Shown piece after piece: positions 47,057 to 60,465 of a DNA stretch of 64,000 nt; within the stretch, counting starts at the first letter, position 1, and the number at the start of each line of letters is the position of its first letter. Made by a program: the position numbers and the translations under genes. Source of the DNA: Phoebastria nigripes (Eukaryota; Chordata; Aves; Procellariiformes; Diomedeidae). The stretch covers positions 1,630,976-1,694,975 of the forward strand of contig JAYKAV010000467.1 of the NCBI GenBank assembly GCA_035582835.1. Direction: 5' to 3'. The notes below the pieces were generated by a model. It had not been told where the DNA came from. It saw only the letters and a list, made by a program, of their open reading frames with translations, and searched no databases.

Positions 47057-48489
47057 TTGTCTTCACTGGATGGCTTGTGCAAAGTCACACTACCCTAAGC
47101 GTTTCTGCTCATGCTCTTCTTTCCTGGCATGCTTGTTTCTCCTCAGCGCCCACCCTACTGCGGTGGCAGGGGCGGGTTACATTGCAGCTGGCACTTTTCC
47201 CTCTACACTGTGTTTAGCCTTTTTACACTTGTTGGGCAAAGCCCTTGACTAGCGCTTGGGCTCTCCCCACTTCTTTCAGCTAAAACTGAATGGATTCTTT
47301 AAACACTAATGCTGTGCTTTGGGTTTTCCAAGTTCTAAAAGGGACACCAAAATGATGTTAAACTTGCCTTGCTGCTGTTCCTAAATGTACTGCTCTGTCC
47401 CATCTCTGTTTGTCTGGCTTGAATAGCAAGAGCAGACCGGTTTCACTTGCAGATTCTCACTGATGAGCACATCATTATTCTTCTTTCCAGAGCAGCAGTA
47501 TTTTTTTCACCATTACAATTGTCAGATTAACCTCATAGTCCTTCTTTCACCCTTTCTAACATTAAAAATAACAATAAACCTGAAATGCGTCAATGAAGCA
47601 CAGTCTGTTCCTCCATTGTCTCATCAGAAAACTGGGACAGTGTTTAGTCCATGATATCAAAAGTAAGGAAATACAGTCATTGATTTGATGCTTTTAATGA
47701 TCTCCTGGTTTTATTAAATGTTTTTCTCCATTTTTCATGCCTAAGTCACAGGTATTTTAGCATCATTTGCCACACTTTTACATACTTGCTGCATCTTAAG
47801 ACTATTGTTTTATTAATATGGCAGATATACGGTGAAATAGAAATGTGGAACTTGTGCATGGTGTAGAACCAGAAGTGGTACACAAAATTGGCATAGAGAT
47901 ATTGTATATTTATTTAATGAATTTTTGTTTTGATTCTGATAACATCTTGTAAAGATCAGGGCTAATGCAGTTCTCATGAAATTTTCCACAAATTATCTTG
48001 AGGCAAGTATGGAGTAATTGCATGTTGAAAAAATGTACTGTAGAAACAGCTCTAGACAAGTACAGTCTGTATTACTCAGGAAGTTGTAACATGTAAATAC
48101 TTAAAGTACATCTTTGAAATATAATGATACATAAATTCCTAGTCTAAGCATCATCAGCACAAGGACATTTATTCGCGTGGGTGGAAACATTTTGGAGATG
48201 GGGAGCTTGTTTCTTTTTCTCTTTGTTTTGTTAAAGTGAAATATAGCACTAAAAACGCAATGGGGAGCCGGTCTCGGCTTGGAGAATTCTAGAAAGTCCT
48301 CAGCCTTGTCAATGGCCTGTCAATGTTTTTGTCCTGTTGAGTCTAGCTGGAAAACAACAACTCTGTTTATGAAAAAATTCAAAATGTCTTTTATTTCTAT
48401 ATTGGCACCAGATAATTCTTTTCACATTTTAAAGAGAAAGTGTAAAATAGCACTTTCCAGTAAAAGGAGAAAAGAGAAGTGAGATGATC
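47057..48489. other. Non-coding stretch
   Basis: AT-rich DNA with no gene or repeat recognised. Confidence 0.45.
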
Positions 48490-48775
48490 CCACGATGACC
48501 AGTTCTGCAGAGGCNCTGGTATTTCCAGGCACGGGGGGAGAAAGCGGGTCGGCCTCGCTGCCCCATGGGGGCTTCAGCCCCGGCACCTGCCTGCAAGGCC
48601 AGCGCGGGCAGCCAGAGCCTCTCTCCTGCAGCCCAGCCCAGGATTATTTCTCTAAAGTGAATATCTCTAGCAGGAAAGCAAGAAGGACAGAGCATGGCTC
48701 CACGGTCGGGATGTTGGCCAGGGAGATGGGAAAACCCTTTTGCTCCTGATGCATCCGACCGGCACGGGGGCATCC
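48490..48775. other. GC/CpG-rich patch
   Basis: G/C-rich with CpGs clustered at 48532-48610 and 48690-48770, and one N at 48515. Open frames on both strands are a by-product of base composition. No protein is recognised. Confidence 0.4.
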
Positions 48776-51050
48776 CCTTCCTTCTCATGCTGCAAAATCC
48801 TCACTGGCCTGGGGACACCGTTCACATTTCTGTGTTGTGGTTGCTGTTGTCAAAACTGTGACATTCTTGGGAAACATTCAGTTTAACTAACTATTATTTT
48901 TAGATGGAAAAAAGCTTTCCTCAAAAATGTTTCCACCTGCTGTGCTGAACACATGCTCACTCCTGTGCACAACCCAGTCGTTTTGGAAGGACCGTTTGTG
49001 GCAGTCGTTATTTGTGAGATCCTTGCCTTGGCCTGGTACCCCATTATTTTAATTGGGGAAAATAGTAACGCAAAACAGAGGGGGCTGTTATGAATTATTT
49101 AAGGCCTTCAAGCTGCCACTCACTCAAAAATCAGACCCTACAAACCCAAAGCTACTACAGACATCAAGGTTGCCAGCTAATCAAAAAAGCAGTTGTTAAA
49201 AAAATTTGGCATTTTTTCTTCAAACTTCTCAGAATTAGTAAAGCTGATGACATGTCTGCCAGCTTTGCAGGAAGACGAAACTTCCAATGCTTGCCTATGG
49301 ACACTTTTACAGAGATAAAAAATGTTTATTCGGTTTCTTTTTTTAAAATGAAATGGAAGCATACAACAAATGACTATCATAATTTAAAGTATCGCTGTCT
49401 TTGTAACAATGCAGAGCAAAGCTTGCTGATGCCTTGACTGATCTGACAGAAGCATATCCAGCTAGGAGAGGACTTCAAATGAAAAACAGAGGATAGGAGA
49501 GATGTCCATTTCCATTAGACACCAGCTCGTCAGAAATCCTTTCTCCCACCGGAGTAGCACTAGGGCTGAGTGGAGCACTGCCGCTTGCAAGCCAGCGCGA
49601 AGCTGGGGACTTTGCACATGCAGGCTGACCTCCCGCCTCCTCTGCCAAGCATAGCACTGCTCCAGAAAGGTGCCCCTGGGGGGCAAGGAGGGCTGGCAGG
49701 GTAAGAGAGGCCATTTAGCCTACTTTAAGAGCCTTTTTACAGAATTGCTTGGTAATTACAGAAAATACGTTCTGATTCAGTATTTACATAGTAATTGGAT
49801 TTATCTAGGAAAATCATTCTGGATTTGGTTTGACAAGGTTTGAATTGCAAAACAAGCTTTGCAGCTATATTAATCAAGTCAGCTTGCTATGAGAATGACA
49901 GCCTGTTTTGCCACAGTGGGACTTTTTTGTTGGTAGACTCAAGTGCCAAAATAAGCAGAAATGATGTGCTTATTCTCTAGGGGCAAGTATAGGCCAGTGT
50001 GTTTTCAATTCACCCTTTGAAGGCCTACCCACAAAATGATATAGGTGTAAGCTCTGTCAGAAGCTCCTTGCAGCTGAGAGGACAGCATGGGAACTCTCCG
50101 CACGTGGGTCCGTGGAGCAGACAGCCATTCTCTCCGGCCGCAGCTCACCTGCACGGGAAAGCTCAGTTTAGACACAGCATCTGTAGGTTGGCAATGTGGC
50201 TCCTTCATTTGCTGCCTTTTTAGAGGCTGACCAATGAGCCTGAATCTCCAAACCCCGCAGCCTGCAATCCACAACCAAAACTGAAATACGTCTAGAGTGG
50301 GGATGCTTGCTTAGGGCTCACTGGTGCTGCCCAATCCTGCAGAAGACCCCTGACTGCTGCATGCTGCGCCCCTTCCCAGTGCCCCGTGCCAGGGCCAGGG
50401 AATCACTCTGGCAGCCGTTTCACCCCCATGCTAAGGGCTCTGTGCATTTTGCATTTTCCTCCACTCTGTGCTTGGGAATGCACCCCTCCATGCCCATGAT
50501 GCGACAGGTCTGTTCCTGTGGTGGGAAGGTACGTAATACTCCCTCTCCTGACTGCATTATAATGGAAAGCTGGGGAGCTGGAGCCTGTGAGTGCCCCAAC
50601 AGGAGGTAACGGGGCCCACCCCCACTGAAAAAAAATCAGATAACGCTGGTCTAACATAATAAGCCCTTATGTAAGCACTTTTGATGTGAATGTTCACAGA
50701 CAGAAAAGGTCTTTGCCAAGGTCCTGTCCTGAACCCCTTAATTAAAGGAGTAGTCCTGTTAATTTCATAAGATTACTTGCCTAAATATGTACCACTCCTG
50801 TGAAGAAAGTGGTGTATTATTTAGCCCTAAACAAATTAGGCTATGCTAAGAGATTGACAGGTGAGGAGACCATTAAAAGATGAAAAGGGATCAGAGAGTC
50901 TGTTTTGTTTTGAATGTTTGTTTGATTATTCTTTGCAAGGGTACAGAGTGGAAGACATTCACATTTTGTTTTTATCAAAAGTAAGCCAACCCTCTCCTAA
51001 CCTTCATTTTAGGAGGCTAAATAATCCAACTTATGGAAATGTCTTTGATT
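48776..51050. other. Non-coding stretch with moderate GC patches
   Basis: AT-rich background with GC-richer islands at about 49540-49710, 50085-50165 and 50320-50420. Overlapping frames on both strands are characteristic of GC-rich non-coding DNA. No gene is recognised. Confidence 0.45.
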
Positions 51051-51054
51051 TGCC

Positions 51055-51190
51055 ACTTCCTCGCTGAGAGGGGTTGCTGTACGTCCCCGGGACACTGCCT
51101 CTGGAGGGCTTGTGTCCCCCCAAGCATCCCCGCCTGCTCCGCTTCCCCGAGCTCCTCCTGCGGTGCAGATACATCCGAGGTCATCTGGAA
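51055..51190. other. GC/CpG-rich patch
   Basis: CGTCCCCGGGACACTG, CATCCCCGCCTGCTCCGCTT and CCCCGAGCTCCTCCTGCGG stand out from the surroundings. The plus-strand frame has no recognised product. Confidence 0.4.
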
Positions 51191-54100
51191 AGCTTCTCCT
51201 GCTGAACCCAACAGCCTTCTAGGAGACATCTGTGCTGCTTCAGGCTAAGCTGGATAAGCAGCAGCTAGAAAACAAAACCTCCTTCAGAAGCGTTAGGTGC
51301 ATTGGTGGCAATGTAAAATAAAAACCGGAGAGGAAGCATGATCATTTCTATTTAAATCATGGTTGCAGTTCCTCATAACTTTCTGCCTAAAGGCACATTT
51401 AAAAAAAGTTCAGGCAATATTTTTTTCTGCAGAATCAGCTATAAGGCCTCAATGCTGGGCTAGAAATAGAGAAGTCAGCACTCAGCCCGACAGCAGAGTG
51501 CCTCCGCATGTCCCTATGAATTTTGGGTTTACTTCAGCTGAACGCTAAGTCTTTGAAAACTGGATTTATGTATGGTCATTGATGATTGTTCATATAAGCA
51601 TTTGCCAACAACTGCTAAAAGATCTGCACTCTGCTTTTTACCTTGTTTATCTGCACTCAGGTGTTTAGAGCTCTCAAGCCAGACAGCTCCGACATCCAGA
51701 CATCTTTGCCAAAAATCATGCCTTAGAGAAAAAATAGTGTTATTTTTTTCCCCTTCGTGAAATTTTGTCTTTCAGTTCAGTAAAGAGCATGGATGTTACT
51801 AGCTGGTGGTAGTACATTACCTTTCGTTTGCCATCACTGACTGCTCACAGGCTGTCACCTGCTGCCAGAGTCCCACAGTATCATATTTTGAAAGTTGAAG
51901 TGTTTTTTCATGAAAGGGGCTTTACAAATATATTTAATAGTTTATTCTAATTCAGTGAGAAACAATGTATCAGATCACTTGTTTCACTAAGGTTTGAGCC
52001 TTAGAACCAACTTAGTCAATGATACAGGATAAAAATACAAGTTTTGGTTTCTAAAGAAGCTGACAAATCAAGTCTAAATTAATGGGAACAAAAGAGATAT
52101 TTATCTAATTTTCTTTCTGTGCAATTACTTTCTGAAATTGCTGGGGCTTTGTTTCATGCACCTTCTCTGGTAGTGAATACCGTCAAGGATGCGATGACAG
52201 AGAGTGAGGAACTCTTCCACAGCATATACTAGTGGTACTTTTTTACATGTATCAGGCATATCATTCACTGAATGTAGGTTTTTAGATTAAAATATATATT
52301 TGGGTATTTAAGGCAATGTAAGTAAAAAGCCCTTCAAGGTAACTGAAAGTCTCCTTCTTAATTACAGCTTTATTATCACAGGTTTATTAAAACAATTCTC
52401 AGCAAAATTAATTTCCTTCCAAGGAACAGAACACTGAATTAAAAGAAAAGTAATTCTGAATCATGTGCTAAGATACCCAGTAGTGGTTAAATTTAATCAG
52501 TAAGCATTGCATCTAATGAGTCCAGTTACGGCGCTACCTAATCAATGTACCCTTGTTATGGTGGAGTTAGTCTGAAATAAATGCATGCTACCAAGAAGGA
52601 ACTAGCTGTTTAATCAGGTCTGTTAAGACTAGTTTTTTTAACCTGTTACTACCTAAAGCTGCTACATAATGATGAAAATACATGTCAGTAAAGACAGGAG
52701 TTTGATATCAAAGACTAAAAGACATCTGTTTTACTACAAATATCCAAACAGCAGGTAATTTCTCTTAAACAATTACAAGGTAAATTTTCTTTGGTGTTGG
52801 TTTATCCTAACTGATTTTTTTTAAAAAGGAGGGAACAAATGCTTGAATGAGTGACTCTGACAAACTAACACTGAGGAAATCATATTAACATTGTTGAATG
52901 GGTTGAGTAGCAAAGCAGCTTGGAAGCAGAGTGAGAGAAACAGAAAATTTAAAAATGCTGTAAGCTTTAAATAAAACATAAAAACATTTTGTGTGTATGT
53001 GTGTGCGGGGAGGACCATTACACAAAAGTCAGTGTTTGATATGTGGCATATAATTACAGGAAGTTTGTAGACGGTGCCATGATACCTGTCAATTATCAGC
53101 AGGCTGAAAATGCAGATAACATACATAATTCATCAGCATACTGCCCTTTGTTGTTAAGCCGACTGATTTAGCTCCATAACATAACTGCTTATTCAAAACA
53201 AGACATTTAAATTCAAATGAAATACTGTTACCTCTTCAAAACGTGTTCAGTTATTATACTGATTCAGATGTATATACATGCATTGCTAAATGTTAGGAAG
53301 GAAGACTACAACTACACAAATTTATATGTGCACACAAATCTGTTGTATTATGAGGAAGAAAAAGAGGTGTTACCAATATCAGTCAGCCCTTATATTCTTG
53401 CATGAGAGAATCTAGCCAATTCTGACTTTTAATAGAAAACATTTAACAATTAAAATGGTTTTAATGTTCTTAACATATTTGTTATTTATTCTGCTAGTCT
53501 CACAAAAATTATTTTAATAATTGCAAATATTCTTTAAAATTGATTAAAAAAAATAGCATAGAGGTCAATTCAGCTTGATTTCTTCTGCTATAGCCTTTAA
53601 TTGTGCCTGCTTGAAGTCAGATGGATCTTAATAAAAAAGCCATCTATCTAGATAAGGGCTAGCAGTAAGTACTGATTAGATATTGTGTGGAGGATTTTCA
53701 TGCTTTTTTCTGAGTAGGAGTGCCCTCACTTTAAAAAAGTAAAAAACCAACATCTACCAAGATTAAAAAAGCCTAATAGAAATACCGAGGTTCTGGAAAT
53801 TATTAGTATCCATTGCTTGGGTATGAAGAGACAGAAAACAGTTCAATGTTTGGAGGGAGACAGATCTGAGATACAATAGAAATTTTTGTACCATATAAAA
53901 AACATAAAGAGGAAAGAAATGAACTGCTTTTATTTACTATTTCAGAAAATGAGAAAGAGAAGACACATTGTGAAATCAAAAGGATATCAAATAGAAAACT
54001 CATCAAGGGAAATGCCTTCTACATAGACTTTCGCAGTTGGAGTTCACTCCCACAAGGTGAGTGGGAGCAAAAAGCTCTTTTGCGTAAGTAGGATTTCTAC

Positions 54101-57100
54101 AAAGTTTGAACTTTTATGAGTGATGAGTGCATTCACACCCATATATAAAGGAAGCTGTGAATGTTCCCATTGTGTACGAAGGTCCATGCTACTGCACCAA
54201 AGCTGCCACTACCTGCCTACCTTATGAGGAGGTTGTCTGCATTTGCCTGTGCTGGGTCTGATTCTGGATAGGTAGATGTACTGTGCACCTAGAGTACACT
54301 ACATCCTGTGTTATTACTAAATAAGCACAAAAACCTTCCACGAGGCAAATCCTTTTTATTCAGAAAATTATTTTCCTGGGAAGAATAACAAAATCTAGTA
54401 AATCGGATGACATGTAGAGACACATGACATGGAAGTGATCTGAAAAGGAGAAAAAAGGTAGAAAAATGGGCAAGGGATCTGTCCTTTCCTCCTGGGCTGC
54501 AGCTAATCGAAGACCCTCACTGGCAGCTTGGCTTTGGCCTGTAACCCCTTCCAAGCTTCTGTATTTCCATTACCGGCCTGAATGAGATCTTGAACAAGTA
54601 TAAAATCTCTCACAGCTGAAGGGGAAATCCTACCAGTTCAGCTTAGTAAAACATTTTGGGTTAAGTTTTCAATAGACTGTTGATGGGAATAGCAGAACAA
54701 GAAGCAATTGATTACATCCCAGTTCACAGTTTAAAAAAAGGCAGGACAGACTGCAAAACTAGCTTTGTGGGAGGAGCTCAGGCTGACTCCCTTCCCCACC
54801 TCTGAAGATTCCCCCGGAGCCCAAGTACTTTCCTCTGCAGGTGCCAAGGGTTTATCCTTGCTGTGTGGGTTCTGGAGCCAACTGATAACTCCAGAAGGCT
54901 GGGACATCCTTTGGCTAGACCCAAGGAGAAGTTGCAGGTACTGCATCTCATTTTATATTTTATCATCCAAACCTATCTCTGACATAAGATGCTATTTGTT
55001 CTAGCAAATGCAAAAATTGAATATCCATAATTAAGATCGGGTTTTGGATATGGCGCTTTGGTTGGCTGCAAATAAATTCAAATAAATTTGTTAGCACGTA
55101 AAACAATACAAAGAGTTGCCATATTTGTGTCCAACACATAACATACACTATTTATCTGTCCATAGTAGCATTGCAAAAAGTAAGCAGCATATTTTGAAGC
55201 ACATGCAGAATAAAGAGTCATTTCTCGTAAGTAAAGCTGTACTCAAACATATGTGCTGCATGAACAAAATATTTATTGTACTCACAAATTGTCTGTATAC
55301 CCTCAATGTAAAAATGACTGTACTACTGATTATTTCCCGAGTACACATAAAATAGCACCAAAGGGCAGAACATTACCAGACTAGTTCAACCACTCCTCAG
55401 GCTTCCTGCAGTCTCACTGAGACGATGATCTCCATACATTTATTTGTCTTTGTCGCCCTTTCTCTCACCCTTGGTGATCACTTCACACACATGGCCACTA
55501 CGTGGGAACAAGATGGCAGGAAGATGAGGAATGTAAGAGCTAGAAAGCAGCTGCAGTTCGGGATGAGCAGAGGACGTTGTCCCTCTGTAGTAACATGGAG
55601 TGACCCAAATACGTGGACAGTGGTCAAACAGCAGTGAGGGTAAAGACACGGGGAGGCTGAGAAAAGGAAGGAAAAGAGAAGTTTGGGGAGGTCCTTGCTT
55701 AAGTTTTGCCACCAGCCTATAGACAAGGACACTTTGGCTGCGCCTGATGGCGTTTTATTTACCTAAGGTAAGCTGGGTAATTTTTGTCACGCTTTGGTTT
55801 GCACCTCCAAAAGCCTTCTGAAGGGCGAATGTGTTCCTTTCACATGTACTAGGCTCTGTTGGGTGATGCAGCTACAGCTATTGTCCAGAGCAACTAACCC
55901 AGGATCCCCTTAACAAGTCCCATGGCTGTAGTAGAACCTGACACATATTGCCAAAATATCTCTCCCAGTTTGGGATTATAAACACCTAGTTTCTTTAGAT
56001 TGGTGTTTAATAACTCATTCTTGGTTACACATTTCTAAGAAAATTTGACAATGGAGGTAAAAGCAAAAATACTTCCCCCCCCCCCGCAATTGGAGGGTTT
56101 AGGGCTAAGTACTTACTAGCTAGAGATAAAGTATGTAGTAGGTATTAAACAAAGGGGATGATGCAGAGAAAACATGAAATAACCAGCCCTAGAGATGTAA
56201 AAGATGACCTTCAGGTAGCAGGAAAAAAAGTTCATCTCCTAAAATCCAGCATTCTGTCATTTATCAGGGCTTCTACTCATGCGTACCAGGAAAAGTTACT
56301 TTTAGGTCTAGATGAATGTAAAGTCTCTGCAAGATGTAAAGACAGCCAGACCAGTGATTTCTGAGGAACAAGCTGGAATAAAAGTTTATTCTTTTTTTGC
56401 AGACCTATTAAGGATGGGTTTTGAGCATGGACAGAAACTTCTGTCATTCACTAAAAGTGTCCTCACTGTGTNGCAGTCATGGAGTACGCCTGAGCCAGGA
56501 CTGAATGTGCTTTATAGAAAAGGTGGTGTTTATAGCTACGCCCTGTTGTTACTAAAAGAAAGAGCACAATTGTATATAAATTTTAAAGTAATAGGGGAAA
56601 TTCGATGCTTTATGGCACAAATAGTTCTTTACAGGCAAAACTGCATAACATACTNTAGTCATATAAAAATGATCATTTGCTCTGTGTGAAAAGTTAAATC
56701 AAGAACTGTAAATAAAGATGACACATTTTCTTCAAACATACAGTGATAGGCACTTTATTTACAGTATCACATTCTGGAATAGGTCAGAGACCATGTTTTC
56801 TTTGAAACACTTTACAAATTCTTACCATTTTCTTTATATAAATAGTTGATATCCATGCAATCTCATATTCTTTACAAGTTCAAATTGATACCGAACATCA
56901 AGTAATGTTCATATGGCTTGAAGACAAATATAGAAATCAAAACTAAAACACATTAAAGTGACAAACCTAAGTAACTGCTGTAAAATATTGCCTATGTATA
57001 ATATATGTAATGTTCACGGTCAGTATAAAGATATGACTAGCTTCTAGCAGAGCCAAACTCACAGGCTTTGCCGAGGGAGTGTTGGCTTTCGGGTTTCCCA

Positions 57101-57334
57101 GCAAAGTTGCTGTCAAGGACTATGGCAGTCTCTGTTCAACCTTCATTTTTGACAAAATACAGGACACAATCCCAGTTACTCAGATGCAGGACAAAGGACT
57201 TTAATTCTCCAGTATGCCGTGGTCTGCCAGCAGCTGAGCAACAGGTATTAAGATAGCTAGACTCAGACACTAGGCACTTAACATTTCTCAGATTAGTTAA
57301 AGTAGCAGCTGCTTTTTATTAGAGAGTTTTCAGA
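51191..57334. other. Long non-coding stretch
   Basis: About 6 kb of AT-rich unique sequence. It includes a C11 homopolymer (56075-56085) and Ns at 56462 and 56645. No gene, RNA gene or recent repeat is recognised. Confidence 0.5.
56075..56085. repeat. Poly-C (11 bases)
   Basis: An uninterrupted C run. G4 structure is not implied by a single run. Confidence 0.85.
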
Positions 57335-57415
57335 TGCAGAACCTCAGATGGCATAAATTATCAAATCCATTGAAGTCAACTGGAACTATGATAATTTACA
57401 CCAGATGAGAATCTA
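57335..57415. repeat. Ancient palindromic amniote repeat, long arms
   Basis: The arms 57339-57363 and 57389-57413 are reverse complements at 19 of 25 positions, including the inner AAATTATCA/TGATAATTT. The left arm reads CCTCAGATGGCATAAATT, the middle CCATTGAAGTCAACTGGAAC, and the right arm TTTACACCAGATGAGAATCT. This is the 'CCTCAGCTGGTGTAAAT...CATTGAAGTCAATGG...ATTTACACCAGCTGAGGATCT' repeat familiar from bird and reptile DNA. Confidence 0.6.
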
Positions 57416-60282
57416 AGCTATCATTGGAGATACAGCCTCACGACAGGAATCTTAAATGAGAAATGCTGCCTAGTGGATATAGCAAAAAGTCTGGAAAATC
57501 ATTTGATCCGATTGTGTCAGTCAGCCCATATGTTAAAAGGAAGGTGTGATAGTCTGGGGAATGCCTGCCAGTTTGTGGATATGATTTCACTGTAATTTAA
57601 AGTGCAGATTAGACTCACCATTTTGTAGCAGAAACAAGATTATATCTATGGGGCTCAAACAGCCTTCAAGAGTACCTCAGCAAGGAATACTTCCAGCCTG
57701 GAAGAGCAATTAGATTACCGCTACGAACAACTGACCGTTATCACAGCACTTTGACATAATCCTGGTGTGTATCCCAGGAAAATCTCATCAGAAGTCCGAA
57801 AGACTTGGGCTCTTTCAGAAGAGAAACCTCCTTCAATGCAAAGACAGGAAGCAAAACTGGGGAAAGGAGGATGGATAAGGTTTTGCCCCCTTTCCCCGCA
57901 GCCACAGATCAAAATTTGTTTCTTCAGATGGCCGTGAGAAAGGAGGAAATGATGGTCAAGTGTAGTCATGCGTAGACCAACAAATGCTGTGCTTCTTTGC
58001 AAGGTCTCTCCTTGTGACTTTGTTGCAACACAAACAATAGCATCTGAGACACAAGACTCCAGTAGGAGAAGGCAAAAATCAACTGTGGAGGTGTGAGGTA
58101 CTAAGCCATCGTCTCTTGACAGTTGTACTCTGGAGCCTCCTGTCTCAGTGAGAGTTGCCAGGCAGAGTCTTTACCATGGAGGGGACACACAAAGATCCAA
58201 AGTTAAAGATGATTCTTAAAAGCACTCAATCCAAAACTTGGGTTCTCAAGGCATGGAAACATAGGACCACCCACCCAAGAGACGTGTGACATAGGGCCTA
58301 CTTAGAAATTTGATGCTTTGCTTACCTGTAGATTTCCAGAGTAGTTTAAGTATAATCAAACAGCTATCTGATGCAAAGATGGATGAGGAAGGAGTGACAC
58401 ATCACATGTACTCCTCAATGAGTGGTGACCAGTGAAAGTACAAAGAACATGCAAGGCAGTCTGATGAGAACATAAAAGAGAAAAACTACCCCTAAAAGAG
58501 AAGAAAGAATCTCCTCCGTAGTAAAATACTGTTTGGGAGCTTAGTGAGAAACTGGCTTCATCTGAATAGAGGCTAAACCCTGGAGTTACTGATAACAAGG
58601 GCAGCAATTAGTGCAGCTCCCTCCTGGTCAGTGCTGCAATGATGAGGTCACCAGTGCTACTTCCATGACACTACTGTGGCTCTTCCTTCTCTTGATTTCT
58701 TGAGATCATCCAATTTATAAGCTTCTTCAACACGGGACAGGAAAACACAGGGTCCTTTGTGATGCTTTTTTTTTTTTAAACACATCCTTTCCTTATCAGT
58801 ATCAAAGTAATTAAAGAAGTTGGGAGACTTGTATAGGATACCAAGGCCAACTTTGCACCAAAAGGCTGTTAAGAAGGACAGTATCAGGTATAAGGTTTCA
58901 GCTTGGAGGAAGCTTAACGGAAAAATTCAGATGATCAGTCATAAAGAAAAACGAGTGGCAACAGAGATACAAATATCCAATTCTTGTTAGGGACTACTTG
59001 GAATGCTGATCTCATTCAAACATGCTCCCCAACTTATTTTAAATTTCTTATGTAATTATATTCTGTTTTCAAGTTCTTGTCACTGCACAGAGGTCCCTTT
59101 TGTGTAAGTTCATATTCAGGTCAAGTTCAGAGAGGCTTCATAGCCATCAGAGACAAGACATTGTCCTTCTGCCAGTGTGGTTTTGCCCCAAGCTGCAAGA
59201 AGGCTGAAGTAGCCATTGTAAGGGATATTTGCATGTTTTATCACTTGCAGAAAGGAAGTTTTCAGCCAAGCAAGGATATCATTTTAGTTTTCTATGCACA
59301 AAGAGGGAATTGGTTTGCTGTAAATAATGATAAGCTAATGTTACTAATTACTTCTGCACTTTTTATTTGCAGGAGTAAATATCACTTTACAAACAAGAGC
59401 CCAAACACAAGTTGCAAGTTTTGGACAAGCTAAAAAATCAANTGTCAATATGGACATGCCCTTAGTGCATTTAAAACCATACAGGCATACATGAGTTAAT
59501 ACCTGAGCTGAGACTGTTAATCCAAAACAGTATTCCACCTTCTGTATATGACCGCAAGCTTATGTAGTAGCACAGAATCACCAGATACACTGTTAATTCA
59601 CAAGACTTGCTCAGAAACTGGAATAAACAAGAAAAGGAGTCCTAAAATTCCATGTGTGGCTGCCTATCCTCTGCGTACATCTTTAGAACAGGCTTTTATG
59701 CAGTCTGGATCCCTTGCCACACTATNCCATTTACAGATGATTATGCCCTTTCTTAAACTGCTGCAGCTGCACTGAAGCTCCAGTACAAATGTTAGCAGTT
59801 AGCATCCGTAGGCAAAAAACTGGATCATGAAGTAAACCCAGAGCAGAGCTGATGGAAGAACCAAAACCACCTTGGTCCCCATCAGCGATAAGCTAGAACA
59901 TCCACTGTGACCATCTGGGCTGATCTGTTTTGTCACAGAAGTCCCTGAGATTTCCTGAACTACTGCTGAGTTCAGCTAGAATATGTATTTTAAGAAAGAC
60001 AAGTCTTGAGGTTAAAACTCCTAGAGATGGAAAACCCATTATAATTTTCATTAAACTGTTCCAATGGTTAGCTGCTCATTATTTAGGGAAAATTGTACCA
60101 CTTGGTTCTAGTCTGATATTTTCAGATTCAACATCCAGCAATCGGATCCTGTTATGTCTCTGTCAGCTAGATGGAAAAGCCAGGTATTAAGTTTCTGTTT
60201 TATTGCAGACACTTTTGGACTGCAGTCAATACACTTTTCTGTTTGATAAACCAAACAGAAAAACTTCCTTGTATCACACCAC
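57416..60282. other. Non-coding stretch
   Basis: Unique sequence with a T12 run (58766-58777) and Ns at 59442 and 59726. The longest frame (59077-59433 plus, 118 codons) has no domain. Confidence 0.5.
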
Positions 60283-60465
60283 ATGAATCAATGATTTTGC
60301 TGGCTCTTCTCTCAACCTTTTCTGTCTACCAACAGTCATCTTGAATCCTAAACTGGACAAAGCAAATTCCAGCAAAAATTGTTTCAGTGCCAAACATCGA
60401 ACTAATATTGTCTTTGTAGTCCCTAGAAACTTCTTTTTGTATAGCCAAGAATTACATGACACGTT
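60283..60465 (-). mobile_element. Ancient CR1/L3-like LINE fragment
   Basis: The plus strand shows ATGATTTTGCTGGCTCTTCT, CAACCTTTTCTGT, CATCTTGAATCCTAAACTGG and then GTTTCAGTGCCAAACATCGA. In order these parallel the antisense of the CR1/L3 C-terminal region ('GTTGCTCTTCTCTGGACCCTCTCC...CTTGAA...CAGAACTGGACACAATACTCC...CACCAGTGCC'). Strongly decayed. It may be part of the same insertion as 61510-62240. Confidence 0.5.

Noticed and set aside
46899..47252. 117-codon plus-strand frame in a CpG-rich patch as an exon
   Set aside because: Arg/Ser-rich composition follows from GC content. No domain, and no matching partner exons.
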